DNA of 8,473 nucleotides from Pseudomonadota bacterium (GTDB lineage Bacteria; Pseudomonadota; Gammaproteobacteria; Xanthomonadales; Xanthomonadaceae). The notes under the pieces were generated by a model. The model was not told the origin of the DNA and ran no database searches. It saw only the letters and a program-made list of their open reading frames with translations. The stretch spans positions 1 through 8,473 of the forward strand of contig JAEXAG010000055.1 of the NCBI GenBank assembly GCA_023394655.1. Reading direction: 5' to 3'. The position numbers were made by a program, and so were the translations under genes. This document shows, in pieces, positions 1-6,753 of the stretch (position 1 is its first letter; each line of letters starts with the position of its first letter).

Positions 1-1949
1 TGGGCTCGATGCACACGGGGCTGGAAGATCGCGGACGCGATTTCGGCCGGCTGGCGGCTTACTTCGCCGAGCGCGCCGCCGGCGGCGTCGGGCTGATCGT
101 CACCGGCGGCTTTTCTCCCAACCTCGCTGGCTGGGTGAAGCCGTTCTCCGGCACCATGCGCTGGCCTTGGCAGCGCACCCGCCATCGCCGCGTCACCGAT
201 GCGGCGCATGCACACGGCGCGCGCATCTGCATGCAGCTGCTGCACACGGGACGCTACGGCTACCACCCGCTGATCGTCGGCGCCAGCGCCACGCAATCGC
301 CGATCACGCCATTCAAGCCGCGTGCACTTTCCGCGGCCGGCATCGAACGGCAGATCGCCGCCTTCGTCCGCAGCGCGAAACTCGCCCGCGAGGCCGGCTA
401 CGACGGCGTGGAGATCATGGGCAGCGAAGGCTACCTGCTGAACCAGTTCACCGCGCCACGCACCAACGATCGCCGCGATGCCTGGGGCGGCAGCGTCCAG
501 AACCGGATGCGCTTCGCGGTGGAAATCGTCAGCCGCGTGCGCGAGGCCTGCGGACCGGATTTCATCCTCATCTATCGACTGTCGATGCTCGACCTGGTCG
601 AAGGCGGCAACGATTGGCCGGCAATCGTCGCCCAGGCACGCGCCGTCGAGGCCGCCGGCGCCACCCTCATCAACACCGGGATCGGCTGGCACGAGGCACG
701 CATCCCCACCATCGCCACCTCGGTACCGCGCGCCGCCTTCACCGGCGTCACCGCCAAGCTCCGGCCGCACGTCGGCTTGCCGCTGGTCGCCACCAACCGC
801 ATCAACATGCCGGACGTGGCCGAAGGCGTGCTGGCGCGCGGCGAAGCCGACATGGTTTCGATGGCGCGCCCGCTGCTGGCCGATCCCGAGTGGGCGAACA
901 AGGCGCGTGCCGGGCAGGCATCGCGCATCAACACCTGCATCGCCTGCAACCAGGCCTGCCTCGACCATGTGTTCGAGAATCGCGAGGCCAGCTGCCTGGT
1001 CAATCCGCGCGCCTGCCGCGAGGCGGAGTTCGCCATCACGCCGGCCACGCGCAAGCGCCGCGTCGCGGTGGTCGGCGCGGGACCGGCCGGCCTTGCCTGC
1101 GCCACCACAGCGGCCGAGCGCGGCCACGAGGTCACCCTGTTCGATGCGGCGGACCGCATCGGCGGCCAGTTCAATCTGGCGATGCGCATCCCGGGCAAGG
1201 AGGAGTTCGCCGAAACCCTGCGATATTTCAGCCAGCGCATCGAGGAAACCGGCGTCGGCCTGCGGCTCTCGACGGAAGTGGATGCCGGGATGCTCGCGGG
1301 CTTCAATGCGGTGGTCGTCGCCACCGGCGTGACACCGCGCAACGTGCACTTCCCCGGTGCCGACGATCCGCGCGTGGTCGGCTACCTCGATGTGCTGCAG
1401 GGCCGGGTCGTGCCCGGCCGCCGGGTGGCGATCATCGGCGCGGGTGGCATCGGCTTCGACGTGGCCGAGTTCCTCGCACAGGGCGATGCGCCTTCGCACA
1501 GCCTGGACCGCGAGGCGTGGATGCGCGAATGGGGCGTCGATTCGTCCTTCGAAAGCGCCGGTTCGCTCGTGACGCCGAAGCCCGACGCCGCCGCGCGCGA
1601 GCTCTGGCTGATGCAGCGCAGCCCGGGACGTCCCGGCAAGCGGCTCGGCAAGACGACCGGCTGGATCCATCGCGCCACCCTGAAGGCCAAGCGCGTCCAC
1701 ATGCTCGGTTGTGTCGAATACCGCGGCATGCAGGCCGATGGCCTGTTGATCGCGGTGGATGGCAGCGAACAGCTCCTGCCGGTGGACCACGTGGTGGTCT
1801 GCGCCGGACAGGAGCCACGCCGCGGGCTGGCCGATGCGCTGGCCGGCAGCGGCATCGAAACCCATGTCATCGGTGGCGCCGACGTGGCCGCGGAACTGGA
1901 TGCCAAGCGCGCCATCGAACTGGGGACGCGCCTGGCGCTGTCGCTGTAG
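1..1949 (+). CDS. fadH: NADPH-dependent 2,4-dienoyl-CoA reductase, 5' end cut by window edge
   Basis: FadH reduces 2,4-dienoyl-CoA intermediates so that unsaturated fatty acids can pass through beta-oxidation in the cytoplasm. The reading frame is already open at base 3 (Gly-Ser before the Met at base 9), and this Met lies in the conserved GSMHTG segment about 25 residues inside the E. coli protein. The true start is therefore upstream of the window, with about 23 residues missing. Numbering from that Met, residues 1 to about 300 form the Old Yellow Enzyme-type FMN barrel; Tyr142 and His228 align with the E. coli catalytic Tyr166 and His252. Cys310, Cys313, Cys317 and Cys329 form the 4Fe-4S motif (CxxCxxxC plus a later Cys). 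GAGPAG at 356-361 is the FAD-binding fold and GAGGIG at 477-482 the NADPH-binding fold. The C-terminus (GTRLAL) ends as in E. coli. The gene is intact to its TAG and converges on prpC. Confidence 0.95.
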   Translation, partial: GSMHTGLEDRGRDFGRLAAYFAERAAGGVGLIVTGGFSPNLAGWVKPFSGTMRWPWQRTRHRRVTDAAHAHGARICMQLLHTGRYGYHPLIVGASATQSPITPFKPRALSAAGIERQIAAFVRSAKLAREAGYDGVEIMGSEGYLLNQFTAPRTNDRRDAWGGSVQNRMRFAVEIVSRVREACGPDFILIYRLSMLDLVEGGNDWPAIVAQARAVEAAGATLINTGIGWHEARIPTIATSVPRAAFTGVTAKLRPHVGLPLVATNRINMPDVAEGVLARGEADMVSMARPLLADPEWANKARAGQASRINTCIACNQACLDHVFENREASCLVNPRACREAEFAITPATRKRRVAVVGAGPAGLACATTAAERGHEVTLFDAADRIGGQFNLAMRIPGKEEFAETLRYFSQRIEETGVGLRLSTEVDAGMLAGFNAVVVATGVTPRNVHFPGADDPRVVGYLDVLQGRVVPGRRVAIIGAGGIGFDVAEFLAQGDAPSHSLDREAWMREWGVDSSFESAGSLVTPKPDAAARELWLMQRSPGRPGKRLGKTTGWIHRATLKAKRVHMLGCVEYRGMQADGLLIAVDGSEQLLPVDHVVVCAGQEPRRGLADALAGSGIETHVIGGADVAAELDAKRAIELGTRLALSL

Positions 1950-1964
1950 TCGCCCCGAAACGGA

Positions 1965-1992
1965 ACGGCGGCGGCATCACTGCCACCGCCGT
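1965..1992. terminator. Inverted repeat between convergent fadH and prpC, probable bidirectional terminator
   Basis: Seven bases at 1965-1971 (ACGGCGG) pair perfectly with 1986-1992 (CCGCCGT). After one C/A mismatch, GGC pairs with GCC, leaving a six-base loop (ATCACT). It sits in the 66-base gap between the ends of two convergent genes, where a shared terminator is expected. Read on the minus strand, the stem is followed by TCCGTTTCGG, a short T-containing tail that suits termination after prpC. On the plus strand no T tract follows, so termination of fadH here would be weaker or factor-dependent. Confidence 0.6.
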
Positions 1993-2015
1993 CGCTTGCC
2001 CCGCGTGGCCGCGGA

Positions 2016-3191
2016 TCAACCGCGCTTGGAAAGCGGCACGTACTTGCGATCTTCCGGGCCGATGTAGTTGGCGCTCGGGCGGATGATCTTGCCGTCCTCG
2101 CGCTGCTCGATCACGTGCGCCGACCAACCGGTGGTGCGCGCGATGACGAACAGCGGGGTGAACATCGGGGTCGGAACGCCCATCATGTGATAGGCGCTGG
2201 CGCTGTACCAGTCGAGGTTCGGGAACATCTTCTTGGTGTCCATCATCAGCGTCTCGATGCGCTCGCTGACATCGAACAGCGTCGGGTTGCCGCCGTCCTT
2301 GCAGAGCTTCTGGCTGAGCTTCTTGATGATCGGGTTGCGCGGATCGCCCACCGTGTACACCGGATGGCCGAAGCCGATGATGATTTCCTTGCGCTCCATG
2401 CGCGCCCTGATGTCGGCCTCGGCGTCGTCGGCATTGCCGTAGCGGCTGATGATGTCCATCGCCACTTCGTTGGCGCCGCCATGCTTGGGTCCGCGCAGGG
2501 CACCGATCGCGCCGGTGATGCAGGAGTACAGGTCGCTGCCGGTGCCGGCGATGACGCGCGCGGTGAAGGTGGACGCGTTGAACTCGTGCTCGGCGTAGAG
2601 GATCAGCGACTTGTCGAGCGCTTCGGCGTGCAGGTCGCTCGGTTTCTCGCCGTGCAGCAGGTGCAGGAAATGCGCGGCGACGGAGTCGTCGTCGGTCTCG
2701 CAATCGATGCGGCGGCCGTTGCGGGTGAAATGCCACCAGTACAGCAGCATCGAGCCGAAGCTGGCGATCAGCCGGTCGGCGATGTCGCGCGCTTCCGCGG
2801 CCGGATGGCCTTCGCGCTCGGGCAGCACGGTGCCGAGCACCGAGCAGCCGGTACGCAGTACGTCCATCGGGTGCGCGTTGGCCGGCACCAGTTCCAGCGC
2901 GTCGGTGACGATCGCCGGCAGGCCGCGCAGGCGGCGCAGCTTGGTCTTGTACGCCTTCAGCTGCGAGGCCGTGGGCAGGCTGCCGTGCACCAAGAGGTGC
3001 GCGACTTCCTCGAAGCTCGACTTGGTGGCGAGATCGTGGATGTCGTAGCCGCGATAGGCCAGGTCGTTGCCGGTGCGGCCGACCGTGCACAGCGCGGTGT
3101 TGCCCGCGGCGGTGCCCGACAGGGCGACGGATTTCTTGACCTTGGGGGCAGCCGGCGCGGCGGCCTCGGACGGGGTCTTGCTCTTGCTCAT
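2016..3191 (-). CDS. prpC: 2-methylcitrate synthase
   Basis: PrpC condenses propionyl-CoA with oxaloacetate to give 2-methylcitrate, the first committed step of the methylcitrate cycle. The 391-residue product is close to E. coli PrpC (389) and shorter than the GltA-type citrate synthase (about 427). Citrate-synthase landmarks are visible: EHEFNAS around 201-207, HGGANE with His237, GFGHPVY with His276, and LDWYSA with Asp327; His237, His276 and Asp327 are the probable catalytic triad. Arg352 and Arg371 (RPSANY) are likely substrate-binding. The first 20 residues are Ala/Lys/Pro-rich and poorly conserved. Two ATG codons lie in tandem (3194 and 3191); the second has the better ribosome-site spacing and is chosen. 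The gene starts 13 bases after the prpB stop, so the two are almost certainly co-transcribed. A citrate synthase of the general type is the alternative, but length, sequence and prpB/prpE as neighbours argue for PrpC. Confidence 0.95.
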   Translation of the reverse strand: MSKSKTPSEAAAPAAPKVKKSVALSGTAAGNTALCTVGRTGNDLAYRGYDIHDLATKSSFEEVAHLLVHGSLPTASQLKAYKTKLRRLRGLPAIVTDALELVPANAHPMDVLRTGCSVLGTVLPEREGHPAAEARDIADRLIASFGSMLLYWWHFTRNGRRIDCETDDDSVAAHFLHLLHGEKPSDLHAEALDKSLILYAEHEFNASTFTARVIAGTGSDLYSCITGAIGALRGPKHGGANEVAMDIISRYGNADDAEADIRARMERKEIIIGFGHPVYTVGDPRNPIIKKLSQKLCKDGGNPTLFDVSERIETLMMDTKKMFPNLDWYSASAYHMMGVPTPMFTPLFVIARTTGWSAHVIEQREDGKIIRPSANYIGPEDRKYVPLSKRG

Positions 3192-3197
3192 CATGTT

Positions 3198-3201
3198 CTC
3201 C
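3198..3201 (-). promoter_or_regulatory. Ribosome binding site of prpC (decides start)
   Basis: The minus strand reads GGAGA just before the tandem ATGATG. GGAG is three bases from the first ATG and six from the second, so the second (3191) is the more favourable start; the difference is only one Met. The site lies inside the short gap after the prpB stop codon. Confidence 0.6.
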
Positions 3202-3204
3202 GGT

Positions 3205-4092
3205 TCACTTCTTCTGGGCGAACAGCGCATCGAGCTTCTGTTCGAACGCGTGGTAGCCGATGCGGTCGTAGAGTTCCTCGCGGGTCTGCATGGCATCGAC
3301 CACGGCCTTCTGGTGGCCGTCGCGACGGATCGCTTCGTACACCGCTTCGGCGGCCTTGTTGGCGGCGCGGAACGCCGACAGCGGATACAGCTGGATGGCG
3401 ACGCCGGCCGAGGCCAGCTCGTCGCGGCTGAACAGCGGGGTCTTGCCGAACTCGGTGATGTTGGCCAGCACCGGCGCCTTCACCGCATCGACGAAGCGGC
3501 GGTAGGTGTCGAGGTCGTAGGCGGCCTCGGCGAAGATGCCGTCGGCGCCGGCCTCGACGCAGGCGATGGCGCGCTCGATCGCGGCATCCACGCCATCGAC
3601 CTGGATCGCATCGGTGCGCGCGATCAGGAAGAAATCGGGATCGGTCTTCGCATCCGCCGCGGCCTTGACCCGATCCACCATCTCGCCCTGGGTCACGATC
3701 TCCTTGCCGGGACGATGGCCGCAGCGCTTGGCGCCCACCTGGTCCTCGATGTGGCAGGCGGCGGCACCGGCCTTGATCAGCGACTTGATGGTGCGCTCGA
3801 TGTTGAACGCGCTCGGGCCGAAGCCGGTGTCGATGTCCACCATCAGCGGCAGGTCGCAGACATCGGTGATGCGGCGGGTGTCGATCAGCACGTCTTCCAG
3901 CGTGTTGATGCCGAGATCCGGCAGGCCCAGCGAGCCCGCGGCGACGCCGCCGCCGGAGAGATAGATCGCCTTGTAGCCGGCGCGGCGGGCCAGCAGCGCG
4001 TGGTTGGCGTTGATCGCACCGATCACCTGCAAGGGGCTTTCGGCGGCGAGTGCGGCGCGGAAACGCGCGCCGGCGGAAGCGGGATGACTCAT
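3205..4092 (-). CDS. prpB: 2-methylisocitrate lyase
   Basis: PrpB cleaves 2-methylisocitrate into pyruvate and succinate, the last step of the methylcitrate cycle. It belongs to the isocitrate lyase/PEP mutase superfamily. The 295-residue length matches E. coli PrpB (296). Visible family features are YLSGGG at 44-49, the Mg-binding segment DIDTGFG with Asp86 and Asp88, Glu116 in HIEDQ, and the signature KRCGHR at 122-127 whose Cys124 is the expected catalytic cysteine. Arg159 in IARTDA and NITEFGKTP from 211 also fit. The short length and the PrpB-type signature argue against isocitrate lyase AceA, which is much larger. The start at 4092 is supported by AGGAG on the minus strand at 4098-4102, five bases upstream. 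It follows prpE by 56 bases and is followed closely by prpC, so it is an internal gene of a prpE-prpB-prpC transcript, possibly with an added promoter in front. Confidence 0.96.
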   Translation of the reverse strand: MSHPASAGARFRAALAAESPLQVIGAINANHALLARRAGYKAIYLSGGGVAAGSLGLPDLGINTLEDVLIDTRRITDVCDLPLMVDIDTGFGPSAFNIERTIKSLIKAGAAACHIEDQVGAKRCGHRPGKEIVTQGEMVDRVKAAADAKTDPDFFLIARTDAIQVDGVDAAIERAIACVEAGADGIFAEAAYDLDTYRRFVDAVKAPVLANITEFGKTPLFSRDELASAGVAIQLYPLSAFRAANKAAEAVYEAIRRDGHQKAVVDAMQTREELYDRIGYHAFEQKLDALFAQKK

Positions 4093-4116
4093 GCGGACTC
4101 CTGCGGTGAAAGGCTC

Positions 4117-4139
4117 ATTTTAGGCGATGCGGGCATCGC
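4117..4139 (-). promoter_or_regulatory. Possible internal prpBC promoter element with overlapping palindrome
   Basis: In the 56-base gap between prpE and prpB the minus strand has TAAAAT (4122-4117), five of six matches to a sigma-70 -10 box and conspicuous in GC-rich DNA. Its predicted start of transcription would lie about 18-20 bases before prpB. Directly upstream is a 16-base near-palindrome, GCGATGC-GG-GCATCGC on the plus strand (4124-4139), with 7-base arms. It would occupy the spacer between the -35 and -10 regions, a typical operator position. No good -35 hexamer is visible at 16-19 bases spacing, so the promoter call is weak. The same repeat could instead be an RNA hairpin in a prpE-prpB-prpC transcript. 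Confidence 0.3.
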
Positions 4140-4148
4140 GCCCGACGC

Positions 4149-6038
4149 TCAGCCGGCAGCCGCCTCCAGCACGCGGCGGATTTCGTCCAGCGCGGCCGGA
4201 TCGTCGAGCGTGGAAAGATCGCCCGGATCGCGATGCTCGGCCAATGCCTGCAGCGAGCGCCGCAGCAGCTTGCCCGAACGGGTCTTCGGCAGCGGGCCCA
4301 CCACGTGGATCGCCGCCGGACGCGCCACCGCGCCGAGCTGCTCCGAGACGCGCTGCTGCATTTCCTGCTCCAGCCGTCGCGCCTCGTCCGGCGCCACCGA
4401 CCGTTTCAGCGTGGCGAACACCACCGGCACCTGGCCCTTCAGCTCGTCGTGCACGCCGACCACGGCCGCCTCGGCCACGTCCGGATGGGTGCTGACCGAT
4501 TCCTCGATCTCGCGCGTGCCCAGCCGGTGCCCGGCGCAATTGATCACGTCGTCGGTGCGGCCGAGGATGAAGGTGTAGCCGTCGGCATCGCGGATCGCCC
4601 AATCCAGCGAGGAATACAGCAGCTCGCGGAAGTGGCTGAAATAGCCGGCCCGGAAGCGCGCATCGTTGCCCCATATCGTGGTCAGGCAGCCCGGCGGCAG
4701 CGGCGGCTGGATCACCAGCACGCCCTTCTCGCCGGGCCGGGCCTCTTCGCCGCTGGTCTCGTCGATCACCCGCAGGCGGTAGCCGGGTGCCGGCAGGCCG
4801 GGCGAGCCCAGCTTGACCGGCTTCATGTCCACCCCCGGCATCAGGCACAGCACCGGCCAGCCGGTTTCGGTCTGCCAGTAGTTGTCGATCACCGGCTTGC
4901 CCTGTGCCTGTCCGATCCACTGCGCGGTTGGCTCGTCCAGCGGCTCGCCGGCCAGGAACAGGTACTTCAGCTCCGACAGGTCGGCTTCGCGCAGCCAGCG
5001 CGGATCGTGCTTTTTCAGCACGCGCACCGCGGTCGGTGAGGAAAACATCGTGCGTACCCGGTAGCGTTCGCAGATGCGCCACCAGATGCCGGGGTCGGGA
5101 TCGGTCGGCAGGCCTTCGTAGAGGATCGAGGTCGCGCCGGCGATCAGCGGCCCGTACACATTGTAGGAATGCCCGACCACCCAACCGATGTCGGACGTGG
5201 AGAACATCACCTGTCCGGCGCGGATGTCGTAGATCGACCACATCGACAAGGCCAGCGCCACCGCGTAGCCGCCGACATCGCGCTGCACGCCCTTGGGCTT
5301 CCCGGTGGTGCCCGAGGTATAGAGGATGTAGCTCGGCTCGTTGGATTCCAGCCACGTCACCGGCACCTCGGCATCCGCGTGGTCGCTGGCGATGGTGGCG
5401 TAATCGATGTCGCGCCCGGGCTGCATCGCGATCCCCGGCAGCAGCCCGCGATCCATCACCAGCACGCGGGCCGGTGGATGCACGGATTCCGCCAGCGCGG
5501 CATCCACCAGCGGCTTGAGCGCGATCACCTTGCCGCCGCGCATGCCGGCGTCGGCACAGACCAGCACCTTCGGCTTGGCATCGTCGATGCGCAGGGCGAG
5601 ATTGTGTGCCGCGAAGCCCCCGAACACCACGGAATGCACCGCACCGATGCGCGCGCAGCCGAGCATCGCGATCGCCGCCTCCACCGTGTGCGGCATGTAG
5701 ATCACCACCCGATCGCCCTTGCCCACGCCCAGCGACTGCAGCACCGCGGCGAACGTGCTCACCTCGCGATGCAGCTCGCGGTAACTGAGCTCGCGCACCT
5801 GTCCGGTCTCGCTGGACCAGCCGACCAGCGCGAGCTGCCCGCCGCGCGCCTCCAGGTGGCGATCCACCGCGTTGTGGCAGAGATTGGTGCGGCCGCCGGC
5901 GAACCAGCGCCGGAACGGCGGATCGTCGTATTCCAGGATGTGGCGGGGCGGCACGTGCCAATCGATGGCCTTGGCCTGCTCGGCCCAGAAGCCCTCCGGA
6001 TCGTCGATGGAGCGCTGATGGAATTCCTCGTAACGCAT
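4149..6038 (-). CDS. prpE: Propionate--CoA ligase (propionyl-CoA synthetase)
   Basis: PrpE activates propionate with ATP and CoA, through a propionyl-AMP intermediate, to propionyl-CoA, the substrate of PrpC. It is an adenylate-forming enzyme of the acetyl-CoA synthetase family. The 629-residue product matches E. coli PrpE (628) almost end to end, from the N-terminal RSIxxPExFWAEQA region to the C-terminal RDPGDLST and DDPAxLD segments. Motifs in order are the ATP-binding loop YTSGTTGKPKG at 240-250, DNYWQTE at 385-391, the hinge region GRTDDVIN at 493-500, and LPKTRSGK at 583-590 with the catalytic Lys590, which in Salmonella PrpE (Lys592) is controlled by acetylation. The start at 6038 has GAGGAG on the minus strand at 6047-6052, eight bases upstream. 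Acetyl-CoA synthetase is the main alternative, but it is usually longer (about 650) and the prpBC neighbours favour propionate. It is the first gene of the block, unlike E. coli where prpE is last. Confidence 0.95.
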   Translation of the reverse strand: MRYEEFHQRSIDDPEGFWAEQAKAIDWHVPPRHILEYDDPPFRRWFAGGRTNLCHNAVDRHLEARGGQLALVGWSSETGQVRELSYRELHREVSTFAAVLQSLGVGKGDRVVIYMPHTVEAAIAMLGCARIGAVHSVVFGGFAAHNLALRIDDAKPKVLVCADAGMRGGKVIALKPLVDAALAESVHPPARVLVMDRGLLPGIAMQPGRDIDYATIASDHADAEVPVTWLESNEPSYILYTSGTTGKPKGVQRDVGGYAVALALSMWSIYDIRAGQVMFSTSDIGWVVGHSYNVYGPLIAGATSILYEGLPTDPDPGIWWRICERYRVRTMFSSPTAVRVLKKHDPRWLREADLSELKYLFLAGEPLDEPTAQWIGQAQGKPVIDNYWQTETGWPVLCLMPGVDMKPVKLGSPGLPAPGYRLRVIDETSGEEARPGEKGVLVIQPPLPPGCLTTIWGNDARFRAGYFSHFRELLYSSLDWAIRDADGYTFILGRTDDVINCAGHRLGTREIEESVSTHPDVAEAAVVGVHDELKGQVPVVFATLKRSVAPDEARRLEQEMQQRVSEQLGAVARPAAIHVVGPLPKTRSGKLLRRSLQALAEHRDPGDLSTLDDPAALDEIRRVLEAAAG

Positions 6039-6140
6039 GACGCCGGCTCCTCGGGAGATCGATCACCCAAGCCTAGCGGCAGCCATCGCGGTCTTCATTC
6101 GGACTTTGGTCGCAGGCGTGCCGTGACCTGCAGACGAACA
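6039..6140 (-). promoter_or_regulatory. Presumed leader and promoter region of prpEBC
   Basis: This stretch lies between prpE and the hairpin that ends the upstream gene, so the operon promoter should be here. Its recognisable parts are the prpE ribosome site (6047-6052), an 8-base palindrome GATCGATC (6057-6064) and a poor -10-like TAGGCT on the minus strand (6075-6070). I see no convincing -35/-10 pair and no binding site that I can assign to a known regulator. Confidence 0.3.
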
Positions 6141-6160
6141 CGCCGCCCCGGGGGGCGGCG
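6141..6160 (-). terminator. GC-rich hairpin after the small secreted-protein gene
   Basis: CGCCGCCCC at 6141-6149 pairs perfectly with GGGGCGGCG at 6152-6160; a realistic fold has eight base pairs and a four-base loop. It starts 30 bases past the stop of the upstream minus-strand gene. On the minus strand it is followed by TGTTCGTCTGC, which is only moderately T-rich. It probably separates that gene from prpE. Confidence 0.55.
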
Positions 6161-6189
6161 CATTGATGCCTATCGATGTCGCAGCCGGA

Positions 6190-6618
6190 TCAGCGGCCCA
6201 TCACCATCACGCCGTACTGGCAGGGTGCGATGTTGCAGGAGGCCATGTTGACGCGCACCTCGAACTTGCCGTCCCAGCGCGGCGAGACTTCGACGATCGG
6301 GATCGAGTCATCCGCGCGATCGCTGTCGATTTCGTTGCCGTTTTCGTCGTACAGGATCATGTCGAGGTCATCGCAGTCTTCATCACAGACAGCGACGATC
6401 CTATAACTGGTCCCTTCGCGCAGGCGCACTTCGAAACGCGCGTTGTCCCCGCTGCGCAGCGAACCGATCTTCTGCTCGTGCGTTTCGCGGTATCCCGAAT
6501 CGCGCATCTGGCTGCGCACGTGATCCAGCTGGCCGCCCACGACCGGTCCCGGATCCGCCGCTTGCAGCGGGGCAGCGACAGCCATCATGGCCACGGCGGA
6601 AAAAAGCATTTTTTTCAT
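6190..6618 (-). CDS. Small exported protein of unknown function, PPC-like beta-sandwich
   Basis: I do not recognise this gene by name. The 142-residue product begins with a clear signal peptide: MKK, a hydrophobic stretch to about residue 18, and a likely cleavage after LQA (20/21), giving a periplasmic or secreted protein of about 122 residues. The mature part looks like a beta-rich domain: a polar helical-looking start (25-50), then alternating strands such as RFEVRLREG and YRIVAVC, an acidic loop (79-100) with many Asp/Glu and a DENGNE turn, and a final GKFEVRVN strand. This layout resembles bacterial pre-peptidase C-terminal (PPC) domains, which is an inference from pattern only. Cys78/Cys82 (CX3C) and Cys128/Cys133 (CX4C) could form disulfides. 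The start at 6618 is preferred over an in-frame ATG at 6654 because it begins the signal peptide and has GGGGGAG five bases upstream. It appears to be a single-gene unit ending at the hairpin before prpE. Confidence 0.8.
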   Translation of the reverse strand: MKKMLFSAVAMMAVAAPLQAADPGPVVGGQLDHVRSQMRDSGYRETHEQKIGSLRSGDNARFEVRLREGTSYRIVAVCDEDCDDLDMILYDENGNEIDSDRADDSIPIVEVSPRWDGKFEVRVNMASCNIAPCQYGVMVMGR

Positions 6619-6623
6619 CCCAT

Positions 6624-6630
6624 CTCCCCC
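6624..6630 (-). promoter_or_regulatory. Ribosome binding site of the small exported protein (decides start)
   Basis: The minus strand carries GGGGGAG ending five bases before the ATG at 6618. It falls inside the frame that would open at 6654, which supports initiation at 6618 directly at the MKK signal-peptide start. Confidence 0.65.
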
Positions 6631-6753
6631 GTTCCTTTCCCCTGAACCCGTCATTGGGCCAAATCAGCCTACTCCCGTCTTGCACACCTTGCATGAAGAA
6701 GATTTCACCCGGATGAATGGGCGGTTTCCGGCGGCAACCCGACGGCTTCCCGA

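Noticed and set aside
167..2086. A 639-residue open frame on the plus strand overlapping fadH in another frame
   Set aside because: Its translation is Arg/Gly/Ala/His-rich with no recognisable domain, as expected for the off-frame of a high-GC gene, while the FadH frame carries all catalytic motifs.
1867..3090. A 407-residue minus-strand open frame overlapping prpC
   Set aside because: It is composed largely of Arg, His and Ala and lies in a shifted frame of prpC; no motif supports it.
3192..3296. N-terminal extension of prpC to an ATG at 3296
   Set aside because: The extra 35 residues overlap the end of prpB, are not PrpC-like, and a ribosome site sits just before the tandem ATG at 3194/3191.
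4124..4139. The prpE-prpB inverted repeat as an intrinsic terminator
   Set aside because: No T tract follows on the minus strand (it is followed by CTAAAATG), and prpBC need to be transcribed downstream.
3067..4578. A 503-residue open frame on the plus strand opposite prpB and parts of prpC and prpE
   Set aside because: It is antisense to three strongly conserved proteins, has no family features, and is explained by high GC content suppressing stop codons.
6057..6064. GATCGATC palindrome upstream of prpE as an operator
   Set aside because: An 8-base palindrome is common by chance and there is no second copy or known matching regulator.
6619..6654. Start of the small exported protein at the in-frame ATG at 6654
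   Set aside because: It would put twelve Gly-rich polar residues ahead of a textbook signal peptide, and the strong GGGGGAG site favours 6618.
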